Below, piece by piece: positions 51,172 through 58,964 of a DNA stretch of 64,000 nt; the stretch's first letter is position 1; each line of letters begins with the position of its first letter. Both the position numbers and the translations under genes were made by a program. Origin of the DNA: Nocardioides sp. (lineage in GTDB: Bacteria > Actinomycetota > Actinomycetes > Propionibacteriales > Nocardioidaceae); the NCBI GenBank assembly GCA_020636915.1, contig JACJWV010000019.1:25446-89445 (forward strand), read 5' to 3'. The notes beneath the pieces are model-generated. The model worked only from the letters and a program-made list of their open reading frames with translations. It made no database searches and had not been told where the DNA came from.

Positions 51172-51674
51172 TGGGGCACCTCGGCTCCCGGGTCAGCGCG
51201 CTGCTCGACGGCCAGCTGACCCCCGAGGAGACCGAGCGGGCCTGGGACCACGTGCACGGCTGCCACCTGTGCCGCGACCAGGTCGAGCGCGAGGGGTGGG
51301 TGAAGTCCCGCCTGACCGGGCTCTCCTTCGACGTCGCCGCTCCCGCCACCCCGGTGGGGCTCAAGGGCTCGCTGATCGGCGCCGCCGTCCTCGCTGGGCC
51401 GCCCGGCGACGCCTTCCTCCACGGCGGGCTCCACGGTGGCCTGGCGGACTCCGGTGACCGCCGGCGCGCCGTCGGCCTGGCGGCCATCGGCGGTGGCGCC
51501 GTCGGTGCCGCCGTCATGGGCGTGCTCGCCCTCGGGGTCGCGCCGGCGTCGGCACCCGCCCCCGGGATCGACCGTCGCCCGCCGGTGACCTCGATCAGCC
51601 GCTCGGAGGGCCCGAGCACGCCCGTCCCGTCACCGACCCGCCGGGCATGGGTTTCGCTCGACGGGACAAGATAG
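51171..51674 (+). CDS. rseA: Zinc-binding anti-sigma factor (RseA-like)
   Basis: A 167-aa protein. The anti-sigma domain has the zinc motif HVHGCHLCRDQVEREGW (H-x3-C-x2-C) near residues 27-45, after an N-terminal segment VSALLDGQLTPEETERAWDH. A Gly/Ala-rich hydrophobic stretch (IGGGAVGAAVMGVLALGVAP) is a possible membrane segment. It should hold SigE inactive until redox, phosphorylation or proteolysis releases it. The ATG overlaps the sigE stop (ATGA), giving balanced production. Membership is inferred mainly from motif and location. Confidence 0.87.
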   Translation: MGHLGSRVSALLDGQLTPEETERAWDHVHGCHLCRDQVEREGWVKSRLTGLSFDVAAPATPVGLKGSLIGAAVLAGPPGDAFLHGGLHGGLADSGDRRRAVGLAAIGGGAVGAAVMGVLALGVAPASAPAPGIDRRPPVTSISRSEGPSTPVPSPTRRAWVSLDGTR

Positions 51675-51678
51675 AGGC

Positions 51679-52932
51679 GTGACGCAGGACGAGCCCACCC
51701 AGCCGATCGGCCTCCCCGGCGTGCCGAGCACGCCGCCGCCGACCTGGGTGCCTCCCACGGTGCAGTCGCCGCCGCACCGGTGGGCCCCGCCCCCGCCACC
51801 TCCGCCGCCCCGGCACGTCGTGCCGCGCGGCCGCGTCCCCGGCTGGGTCTGGCCGGTCGTCTGCGTCCTCGCGCTCGTCGTCGGTGTCGTCGGCGGCGCC
51901 ATCGGCGGCCTCGTCTACGACCAGGTCGGAGACGACGGCACCGGCACCGTCTCCAGCGGGCTCGCGGGTGTCGACACGGTCACGTCGGCACCGCTCCCCG
52001 ACGACAACGGCTCGATCGAGGCGGTCGCGGCCCGGCTGCTCCCGAGCACGGTCCAGATCTCGGCGGAGTACCAGGGCCAGAAGGGCGGCGCGACCGGGTC
52101 CGGCTTCGTCCTGGACCGCCAGGGCCACATCATCACCAACAACCACGTCGTCCAGGACGCCGACCAGAACGAGGGACCGATCGAGGTCGTCGACCAGGAC
52201 GGCAACCGCTACGACGCCGAGGTGGTGGGGCGCAGCGCGGTCTACGACCTTGCGGTGCTCCACGTGCCGGACGCGTCCGACCTGACGCCCGCCGCGCTGG
52301 GCTCCTCGCAGGCGCTGCGGGTGGGGGAGGGCGTCGTCGCGATCGGCTCCCCGCTCGGGCTGAGCTCGACCGTCACCGCCGGCATCGTCAGCGCGCTCCA
52401 CCGACCGGTCACGACCGGGAGCGTCGGGGACGACTCGTCGTACATCAACGCGGTCCAGACCGACGCGGCGATCAACCCCGGCAACTCCGGCGGGCCGCTG
52501 GTCAACCTGCGCGGCCAGGTCGTCGGCGTCAACTCCGCGATCGCCACGACCGGTGGGACCGCGGGCGGCGAGTCCGGCAACATCGGGGTCGGCTTCGCGA
52601 TCCCGATCGAGCAGGTCCGCATCACCGCCGACCAGATCCTGCGCACCGGCCAGGCGGAGTACCCCGTCATCGGCGCCAAGGTGAGGACCGGAACCCAGGT
52701 CGACAGCGACGGTGCCGAGATCGACTCCGTCATGCCCGACACCCCGGCCGACCGCAGCGGTCTGGAGAAGGGCGACGTGATCACCGAGGTCGACGGCGAG
52801 CGGGTCTCCGACGGCATCGCGCTGATCGTCGCCATCCGCGCGCACCAGCCCGGCGAGGCGGTCGAGTTCACCATCCTCCGCGACGGCGAGCAGCGCACCA
52901 TCACGATGACGCTGGGATCCGAGACGGGCTGA
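51679..52932 (+). CDS. htrA: Membrane-anchored HtrA-type serine protease
   Basis: A 417-aa S1C protease. A Pro-rich N-terminal cytoplasmic segment is followed by a transmembrane helix (WPVVCVLALVVGVVGGAIGG). The trypsin-like domain has the catalytic triad His156 (NNHVVQDAD), Asp190 (YDLAVLHV) and Ser270 (GNSGGPLVN). A C-terminal PDZ domain follows (VMPDTPADRSGLEKGDVITE). HtrA degrades misfolded envelope proteins and can cleave anti-sigma factors. GTG start, 4 bp after the anti-sigma gene; it completes the sigE-rseA-htrA stress operon. Confidence 0.93.
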   Translation: MTQDEPTQPIGLPGVPSTPPPTWVPPTVQSPPHRWAPPPPPPPPRHVVPRGRVPGWVWPVVCVLALVVGVVGGAIGGLVYDQVGDDGTGTVSSGLAGVDTVTSAPLPDDNGSIEAVAARLLPSTVQISAEYQGQKGGATGSGFVLDRQGHIITNNHVVQDADQNEGPIEVVDQDGNRYDAEVVGRSAVYDLAVLHVPDASDLTPAALGSSQALRVGEGVVAIGSPLGLSSTVTAGIVSALHRPVTTGSVGDDSSYINAVQTDAAINPGNSGGPLVNLRGQVVGVNSAIATTGGTAGGESGNIGVGFAIPIEQVRITADQILRTGQAEYPVIGAKVRTGTQVDSDGAEIDSVMPDTPADRSGLEKGDVITEVDGERVSDGIALIVAIRAHQPGEAVEFTILRDGEQRTITMTLGSETG

Positions 52933-52971
52933 CGCCGGCCCCGGCGCACGTTTCGGGCCCGACGGTGCCCA

Positions 52972-53102
52972 CCGGTGGGAGGTCATGCGGGGTGGCTGCG
53001 GGGGCGACCGGGTCGGATGACGTCCGGTGGGAGGTCATGCGGGGTGGCTGCGGGGGCGGCCGGGTCGGATGACGTCCGGCGCGGGAGGTCAGGCAGGTGG
53101 CT
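52972..53102. repeat. 52-bp tandem direct repeat, about 2.5 copies
   Basis: Two adjacent 52-bp copies (each beginning CCGGTGGGAGGTCATGCGGG) differ by one base (GCGACCGGG versus GCGGCCGGG). A degenerate third copy runs to the end of the HTH gene. It lies between the 3' ends of htrA and that gene, and internal short inverted segments (GGTCATG/GGATGACGTCC) could form hairpins and terminate both. Confidence 0.85.
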
Positions 53103-53355
53103 AGTCGACCTCGTCCGCCTCGAGCCCGGCGTCGGCGTCGACGTAGGGGTGCTCGTCCACGAAGGTGCGGGTCTCGGCGTACATCCGCGCGATGTAGTCC
53201 TCCAGCTGCGCCGACTCCACACGCCACTGCCCGCGCCCGCCGATCTTGATCGCCGGCAGGTCGCCCCGGCGGACCAGGGCGTAGACCTGCGCACTGGAGG
53301 TGTTGAGCACCTCCGCCACGTCGGCGAGCGTGAGGAAGCGCGGGGTGCCGGCCAT
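53101..53355 (-). CDS. BldC/excisionase-type MerR-like HTH protein
   Basis: An 84-aa protein. FLTLADVAEVLNTSSAQVYA and LVRRGDLPAIKIGGRGQWRV form the excisionase-type winged HTH. A longer acidic C-terminal tail (YIARMYAETRTFVDEHP) follows. Actinobacterial relatives such as BldC are small DNA-binding regulators. An alternative GTG lies two codons upstream. It is divergent from the SAF-domain gene, with the starts about 100 bp apart, so it may regulate that cassette. Confidence 0.8.
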   Translation of the reverse strand: MAGTPRFLTLADVAEVLNTSSAQVYALVRRGDLPAIKIGGRGQWRVESAQLEDYIARMYAETRTFVDEHPYVDADAGLEADEVD

Positions 53356-53455
53356 GGCCACATCGTCGCACCCGGTCCCCCCGCCCGGTGCCCGCGCCCC
53401 GCCGAGCCTGTGGATGACGGGTTTCGGTACGGCGGGCGGCGGCCATCATGGACGG

Positions 53456-54121
53456 GTGAGTCTCGGCACGACCCCGCGCTCCGCACCGGCGGCGGAGGCG
53501 GTCGCCGTGCCGCCGGCCACGCGGTCCGCCCGCGCGGGCTGGCGGGACCCGCGGCTCTGGGTGGGGCTGCTCATCGTGGCCGTCTCGGTCGTCGCCGGCG
53601 CCCGGTTGATGGCCGCGGCCGACGACACCGTGTCGGTCTGGGCGGTGGCCGCCGACGCCGGCCCCGGCGCCCGGCTCGACCCCGAGGACCTGGTCGCCCA
53701 CCGGGTGCGCTTCGCCGACGACGGAGACCTGGCGGGCTACTTCACCGTCGACGCCCAGCTGCCCTCCGACCTGCGCCTGGTCCGCGGTGTCGGCGCCGGC
53801 GAGCTGCTGCCGCGCGCGGCCGTCGGCAGCGCCGGCACGTCCGCCGACACGGTGGAGCTGCCGGTGGCCGTCGAGGCCGAGCAGGTGCCCCCGTCGGTGC
53901 AGTCGGGGTCGGTGGTCGACGTCTACCTCGCCGGCTCGCGCCGCGGCGCGCTGCTCACGGGGGCGACGGTGGTCGACGCCCCCGGCATGGAGTCGACGTT
54001 CGGCTCCACCACCGGCCGACGCCAGCTGGTCCTGGCGGTGGCCGCCGGGGACGCGGCGTCCTTCCTGCAGCAGGTGGGCCGGACCCGGGAGCCGGTCCTC
54101 ACCGTCGTGCGCCATGGCTGA
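53456..54121 (+). CDS. SAF-domain membrane protein (CpaB/FlgA-like)
   Basis: A 221-aa protein. One transmembrane helix (DPRLWVGLLIVAVSVVAGAR) is followed by an extracytoplasmic SAF domain (VWAVAADAGPGARLDPEDLV, VRGVGAGELLPRAAVG) and a C-terminal beta-rich part (SVQSGSVVDVYLAGSRRGAL). It resembles the RcpC/CpaB proteins of Flp pilus systems. It overlaps the next gene (MinD-like) by 8 bp. The rest of a tad locus is absent here. GTG start. Confidence 0.78.
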   Translation: MSLGTTPRSAPAAEAVAVPPATRSARAGWRDPRLWVGLLIVAVSVVAGARLMAAADDTVSVWAVAADAGPGARLDPEDLVAHRVRFADDGDLAGYFTVDAQLPSDLRLVRGVGAGELLPRAAVGSAGTSADTVELPVAVEAEQVPPSVQSGSVVDVYLAGSRRGALLTGATVVDAPGMESTFGSTTGRRQLVLAVAAGDAASFLQQVGRTREPVLTVVRHG

Positions 54122-55367
54122 TCGCGCCCTCGTCATCGTCGTCGCGAGCGGGGCGGCGTGGGAGCCGGCGGTGCTCGCCCGCCTCGGCGAGCACCCGGCG
54201 ATCGTCGTGCTGAAGCGCTGCGTCGACGTCGACGACCTGCTCGCCGCCGCGACCGCCGGCCAGGCCGACGCGGCCGTCCTCGGGCTCGACTCACCCGGGC
54301 TCGACCGCAGTGCCGTCGACCTGCTGCGCAAGCACGGTGTGCGCCCGGTCGCGATCGCCCCCGGCGGTGCCACGCTCGACGGCGGCCGCCTCCGCGCGGC
54401 CCGGATCGGCATCACCCGGGTCGTCCCCGAGGACGACCTCGACGCGGTGCCCGGAGCCGTCCTCGAGGACGAGTCGCCCGAGACCGTCGTCCGGGTGCCG
54501 CGCCCCGGCGTCCCGCCCCCGCCGCCCACCGGCCCGCGGTCGGCGGGACGGGTCGTCGCGGTGTGGGGACCGGCGGGTGCACCCGGCCGCACCACGCTGG
54601 CTGCCGCCCTGGCGGCGGAGTCGGCGCGCCGGCGACGCCGTACCGTCCTGGTCGACGCCGACCCGTACGGCGGCGCGGTGGCTCAACAGCTCGGCGTCCT
54701 CGACGAGGTGTCGGGCCTGCTGTCCGCGGCCCGGCTGGCGGCTGCGGGCCAGCTGGAGGAGCGGTTCGGGTCGGTGCAGCGAGGGCTCGACGACCGGCTC
54801 AGCGTCGTCACCGGCCTGCCGCGGGGCGACCGGTTCGCCGAGGTGCGCCCCGGGACCGTCGAGCACCTCCTCGAGGTGGCCCGGGCGCAGGCGGAGGTGG
54901 TGGTCGACACCGGCTTCAGCCTCGAGGACGACCCGGGCTCGGAGTACGGCACCCGCCCCGGGCGCAACCACCTCACGCTCGCCGCTCTCGAGGTCGCCGA
55001 CGTCGTGGTCGCCGTCGGCGGGGCGGACCCGGTCGCCCTGTCCCGGCTGGCGCGCGGACTGGTCGAGCTGCGCGAGGTGGTCGGCGGTCGGCCCGTGCAC
55101 GTCGTGGTCAACCGGATGCGGCCCACCCTGGGCTGGTCCGAGCGCGACGTCGCGGGGATGGTCGGCAGTTTCGCCCGCCCGGCCGGGCTGTACTTCCTGC
55201 CCGACGACCAGCCGACCGTCGACCGGGCCCTGGTCGCCGGCCGCACCCTGGCCGAGCTCGGTGACTCCCCGGTCGCCCGTGCGGTCGCCCGCGTGGCCGA
55301 CGGGCTCGGATGGGGAGTCGAGGGGGTCGCTACGCCGCGAACAGCAGGTAGAGGCCGCCGACGGTGA
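54114..55367 (+). CDS. MinD/CpaE-like ATPase
   Basis: A 417-aa protein. The N-terminal 130 aa are a receiver-like domain (VLKRCVDVDDLLAAATAGQA, LRKHGVRPVAIAPGGATLDG), as in CpaE. The ATPase domain starts at WGPAGAPGRTTLAAALAAES, a Walker-A-like loop in which Arg-Thr-Thr replaces Lys-Ser/Thr, then VLVDADPYGGAVAQQLGVLD. The C-terminus holds VVVNRMRPTLGW. Together with the SAF gene it resembles a fragment of a Flp-pilus or secretion-localisation cassette. Its 3' end overlaps the convergent membrane gene by 38 bp. Confidence 0.78.
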   Translation: MADRALVIVVASGAAWEPAVLARLGEHPAIVVLKRCVDVDDLLAAATAGQADAAVLGLDSPGLDRSAVDLLRKHGVRPVAIAPGGATLDGGRLRAARIGITRVVPEDDLDAVPGAVLEDESPETVVRVPRPGVPPPPPTGPRSAGRVVAVWGPAGAPGRTTLAAALAAESARRRRRTVLVDADPYGGAVAQQLGVLDEVSGLLSAARLAAAGQLEERFGSVQRGLDDRLSVVTGLPRGDRFAEVRPGTVEHLLEVARAQAEVVVDTGFSLEDDPGSEYGTRPGRNHLTLAALEVADVVVAVGGADPVALSRLARGLVELREVVGGRPVHVVVNRMRPTLGWSERDVAGMVGSFARPAGLYFLPDDQPTVDRALVAGRTLAELGDSPVARAVARVADGLGWGVEGVATPRTAGRGRRR

Positions 55368-56658
55368 AGGCGATCATCGCGAACAGCAGCGGGAGCTGAC
55401 CGGTCAGCTGGTGCCGCTTGGGCAGGATCCGGATCGCCCGGTCGTGCGCGGCGACGACGCCGAGGACGTGCCCGGTGACGACGGCGAGGACCTTGATGTC
55501 GGCCAGCAGGGTCGGGTGCAGGCTGAGCCAGTAGCTGACCGTCAGGTTCGCGGTCCCGAACCAGTTGCTGCCGTCGCTGAAGGGATCGCTGGCCTGGATC
55601 AGGGTCAGCTGCCCGACCTCGACGAGGTAGCTGAGGTAGTGGGCGAAGATGTAGCCGACGACGATCGGCACGACCGAGTGGGCGAAGAGGTTGGGCAGCT
55701 CCCGACGTCGCAGGTCGTCCCCGAGCCCGGTCAGCATGCAGCCCGCGGCGAACACGACGCCCACGCCGACGCAGAAGGTGAGCAGGCCGAGGTTGTTGAG
55801 GAGGTACGACGAGGTCGAGCTGCCCTGCACGAACTGCACCCACCGCGTGGAGTCCTTGAAGGAGTCGAACGCGGTGCTGCCGAACAGCACCGCCATGACG
55901 GCGAGCAGCCCGGGCCGGACCGGGGTGGTGTCGAGGTTGGCGAGCGGGCTGCGGATGACGAGCAGGTCGTCGCGGCGACCCCAGACCGACATCCGCGAGA
56001 CCAGCGTGGAGTACACCTCGAAGGGGTCGGCGCGCTCGAAGAACGTGTTGCCGAACAGCGCGCCGCCGACGAGCATCACGGCGACGTACGCAGCGCACCA
56101 CAACCGGACCGGGCCGATCTCGGTGGAGTACGGGTAGACCAGCTCCATCCAGACGAACGCGAACAGGCCGAGCGCCGCCGGCCAGTGCCCGAGCCGCTCG
56201 GGGTAGGTGAAGACGCCGCGCTCCGGGTCGCCGCCGGACGCCTTCGCCAGGAGCAGGTTCAGGGTGCGGCCGGGACTGATCGCCTTCCACACCGGGCCGA
56301 GGAGGAGGGACAGCGGGACGAGCCCGACCCACCACCACACGTAGAAGATGCCGAAGACCGGGTTGATGACCAGGTCCTTGCCGAAGACCGCGACCATCGC
56401 CGTGTAGAGGGCGAGGAGCATCCCGACGGTGCGACACGACGCTCGCCACCAGGTCGAGTCGACGACCCGCGCCAGCCACGGGGGCGCCGGCCGGCCGCTG
56501 GTCGCGGCGTCGTAGCGCGGGTTGCGCCAGGCGACCGCCAGGACCGTGAAGGAGACGACGAGCGCCGCGGTCGCCCCGGCGATCGCGAGCTCGGGCGAGA
56601 TCGGGAGGTCCTTCGCCCCACCGATCCCGTGCGCGAAGGTGATGCCGTGCGTGGCCAC
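55330..56658 (-). CDS. Polytopic membrane protein of unknown function
   Basis: A 442-aa protein with about ten predicted membrane helices (LAIAGATAALVVSFTVLAVA, NPVFGIFYVWWWVGLVPLSL, PAALGLFAFVWMELVYPYST, VIRSPLANLDTTPVRPGLLA, LLTFCVGVGVVFAAGCMLTG, NLFAHSVVPIVVGYIFAHYL). Histidine-rich ends (MATHGITFAHGIGG, AHYLSYLVE) might bind metal. From memory, actinobacterial relatives carry varied provisional names, none convincing. It is followed upstream on the same strand by the cupredoxin-like lipoprotein, 10 bp away. Confidence 0.72.
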   Translation of the reverse strand: MATHGITFAHGIGGAKDLPISPELAIAGATAALVVSFTVLAVAWRNPRYDAATSGRPAPPWLARVVDSTWWRASCRTVGMLLALYTAMVAVFGKDLVINPVFGIFYVWWWVGLVPLSLLLGPVWKAISPGRTLNLLLAKASGGDPERGVFTYPERLGHWPAALGLFAFVWMELVYPYSTEIGPVRLWCAAYVAVMLVGGALFGNTFFERADPFEVYSTLVSRMSVWGRRDDLLVIRSPLANLDTTPVRPGLLAVMAVLFGSTAFDSFKDSTRWVQFVQGSSTSSYLLNNLGLLTFCVGVGVVFAAGCMLTGLGDDLRRRELPNLFAHSVVPIVVGYIFAHYLSYLVEVGQLTLIQASDPFSDGSNWFGTANLTVSYWLSLHPTLLADIKVLAVVTGHVLGVVAAHDRAIRILPKRHQLTGQLPLLFAMIAFTVGGLYLLFAA

Positions 56659-56668
56659 CGGTGCCGGC

Positions 56669-57040
56669 TCAGCTGACCTCGAGCTGCACGATGACCTTGT
56701 CGAGGGAGTGCGACTCGACGTCGACCGTGCCGGGGGTGTCGATGCCCTTGATCGTCACGGTCGAGGTGCCCGCGTCGTACTCGAGCTCCTGCTCGGGGTC
56801 GGAGTGCACGTGGATCTCCCCGGCCTCGTCGGCGGTGACCTCCAGCTCCACGTCCTGGCCGGTGGCCACCTCCACCCGCTCACCGTTCGGCGTGACCGAC
56901 TCGCCCGAGATCGTGACCTCGATGACCTTCGGGGCGGTCGTCCCACCGGAGTCGGAGCCCGAGTCGGAGCCCGAGCCGCCGCAGGCGGCCAGGGCGACGG
57001 CGCAGAGCAGGACGGTGAGTGCGGCCAGGGCACGGCGCAT
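56669..57040 (-). CDS. Cupredoxin-like lipoprotein
   Basis: A 123-aa putative lipoprotein. The signal peptide MRRALAALTVLLCAVALAAC ends in the lipobox LAAC (Cys20). A Gly/Ser/Asp linker is followed by a beta-sandwich resembling the Cupredoxin_1 domain (IEVTISGESVTPNGERVEVA, DEAGEIHVHSDPEQELEYDA) with possible ligands in IHVHSD and ESHS. It has too few of the canonical Cys/Met ligands to be sure of copper binding. It is upstream of the polytopic membrane gene and likely acts with it at the outer face of the membrane. Confidence 0.75.
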   Translation of the reverse strand: MRRALAALTVLLCAVALAACGGSGSDSGSDSGGTTAPKVIEVTISGESVTPNGERVEVATGQDVELEVTADEAGEIHVHSDPEQELEYDAGTSTVTIKGIDTPGTVDVESHSLDKVIVQLEVS

Positions 57041-57160
57041 GGTGGGATTCCTCGCTTCTGGTCGGGAGCGACCGTCTCGGTCGGCGACGTCTGCCAGAAT
57101 CCCATGGGAGGACAAACCGTCGGTACGGTACCCCCGGCGGACCCGACGAAAGGCGACGAG

Positions 57161-58618
57161 ATGAGCGAGCGGCTCCGGCCGCGTGACGTGGCGCTGCTGG
57201 CGGAGGAGTCCCCTTCGGCGCCGATGCACAACGCCACCGTCGAGATCTTCGACCCCGGCCAGTCCGGGTTCGACTACCCCGAGCTCGTCCGCCTGGTGCA
57301 GGAGCGGCTCTCGTTCGTGCCGCGCTACCGCCAGCGCGTGCAGACCGTCCCGGGCCACCTCGCCAACCCGGTCTGGGTCGACGACGCCCACTTCGACCTG
57401 GGCTACCACGTGCGTCGGTCCGCGCTGCCGCGGCCCGGTACGCTCGACCAGCTGCGCGAGCTGGTCGCGCGGATCGTGTCGCGACCGCTGGACCGCAACC
57501 GGCCGCTGTGGGAGATCTACTTCGTCGAGGGACTGGCCGAGGGCCGGGTCGCGCTGCTGTCGAAGTCCCACCAGGTGCTGGTCGACGGGATGCACACCGT
57601 CGACCTGGGCCAGGTCCTGCTCGACAAGTCGGCCGAGCCCAAGGAGCTCGGCACCGACGAGTGGCGGGCGCGCAGCAGCCCGTCGCCGCTGACGCTGATG
57701 GCCGGCGCGGTCCGCGACTCGCTCACCGACCGCGGGACCGTGGCCGCCACCGCGCGCACGACGACCGGGTCCGTGCTGCGCGGCATCGCCGGCGCGGCGC
57801 GGTCGGCCGGCCACGTGGTCGACGCCCTCGCGAACCGCACCTCGTCGACCGGCTCACCGATCATCGGCCCGCTCTCGCAGCAGCGTCGGGTGGTGGCGGT
57901 GCGCACCGACCTCGCCGACCACCGCAAGGTCCGTGAGGCGCACGGCGGGACGGTCAACGACGTCATCCTGGCCACGATCACCGGCGCGCTGCGCGCCTGG
58001 CTGCTCGCGCGCGACGAGTCGATGCACGGGATCCACGAGGTGCGCGCCGTGGTGCCCATCTCGGTCATCGACGACGAGATGGAGGCCACCTCGCTCGGCA
58101 GCCAGATCGCGGCCCACTTCGTCGACCTGCCGGTCCGCGAGGCCAGCCCGGTGGTGCGGCTGCACCAGGTGTCGTACTCCTTCCTGGCCCACAAGGAGAC
58201 CGGCCGTGCGGTCGCGGCGTCCCGGCTGACCAGCATCTCCGGCTTCGCCCCGGCGACCTTCCACGCGATCGGGTCGCGGGTCGCGGCCCGCGAGCGTCGC
58301 TCCTACGAGCTCAACGTGACCAACGTCCCGGGGCCGCAGGCGCCGCTCTACGCCGCGGGCGCCCGGATGCTGGAGACCTACCCCGTCCCGCCGCTGTTGG
58401 AGGGTCACCCGCTGGCGATCGGCGTGACGTCGTACGACGGGCATGTCTACTACGGCATCACCGCCGACCGCGACATGCTGCCGGACGCCGACCTGCTCGG
58501 GCCGTGCATCAAGGAGGCCCTCGACGAGCTCGTCGACTCCGCCACGGGCGGGCGCACCCGCGCGCCGCGCGGCCGTCGCCGGCGCAAGGCCGAGACCACC
58601 GAGAAGGGTCGCCGGTGA
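57161..58618 (+). CDS. Wax ester synthase/diacylglycerol acyltransferase-like
   Basis: A 485-aa WS/DGAT-family enzyme that would esterify a fatty acyl-CoA with an alcohol or diacylglycerol for lipid storage. Motifs: PLWEIYFVEGL, LLSKSHQVLVDGMHTVDLGQ, VNDVILATITGALRAWL, SYELNVTNVPGPQAPLYAAG and PPLLEGHPLAIGVTSYDGHV. The classical HHxxxDG active-site motif reads HQVLVDG here (His137, Gln138), so the residue in the place of the second, catalytic histidine is glutamine. Other regions are well conserved. It starts with ATG and overlaps the DUF6912-like gene by 4 bp. Confidence 0.85.
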   Translation: MSERLRPRDVALLAEESPSAPMHNATVEIFDPGQSGFDYPELVRLVQERLSFVPRYRQRVQTVPGHLANPVWVDDAHFDLGYHVRRSALPRPGTLDQLRELVARIVSRPLDRNRPLWEIYFVEGLAEGRVALLSKSHQVLVDGMHTVDLGQVLLDKSAEPKELGTDEWRARSSPSPLTLMAGAVRDSLTDRGTVAATARTTTGSVLRGIAGAARSAGHVVDALANRTSSTGSPIIGPLSQQRRVVAVRTDLADHRKVREAHGGTVNDVILATITGALRAWLLARDESMHGIHEVRAVVPISVIDDEMEATSLGSQIAAHFVDLPVREASPVVRLHQVSYSFLAHKETGRAVAASRLTSISGFAPATFHAIGSRVAARERRSYELNVTNVPGPQAPLYAAGARMLETYPVPPLLEGHPLAIGVTSYDGHVYYGITADRDMLPDADLLGPCIKEALDELVDSATGGRTRAPRGRRRRKAETTEKGRR

Positions 58619-58956
58619 GGGTCTACCTGCCGACGACCCTCGCCCTGCTGGCCGAGCAGCACGCCGACGGCGCGGTCGTGGTGACCGAGGAGGCCGCGGT
58701 CGCCGAGGACGACAGCGAGGAGGCGGAGTACGCAGCCCTGATGACCGCTGCGGACTCCTCGGCGGCACTGCTGGGCGGCCCGGGCCGCCGCGTGGTCGTC
58801 GCCGTCGAGCTCGACCGGGAGCCGGAGACCGGCTGGACGATCCCGCTCAGGCGGGTGGTCGCCGTGCACGCCGACGTCGCGGACCGTCCGGTGGACGCCG
58901 ACCCCGACGAGGACCTGGCGTGGTTCGCGACCCAGGAGGTCCCCGACCTCCTCTGA
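58615..58956 (+). CDS. DUF6912-like small protein
   Basis: A 113-aa acidic protein (VRVYLPTTLALLAEQHADGA, VVVAVELDREPETGWTIPLR, VVAVHADVADRPVDADPDED). This pattern matches a small actinobacterial family (DUF6912, from memory) found beside WS/DGAT genes. Function unknown. The GTG overlaps the stop of the acyltransferase gene, so the two are translationally coupled. Confidence 0.75.
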   Translation: MRVYLPTTLALLAEQHADGAVVVTEEAAVAEDDSEEAEYAALMTAADSSAALLGGPGRRVVVAVELDREPETGWTIPLRRVVAVHADVADRPVDADPDEDLAWFATQEVPDLL

Positions 58957-58964
58957 GCCCCGGA

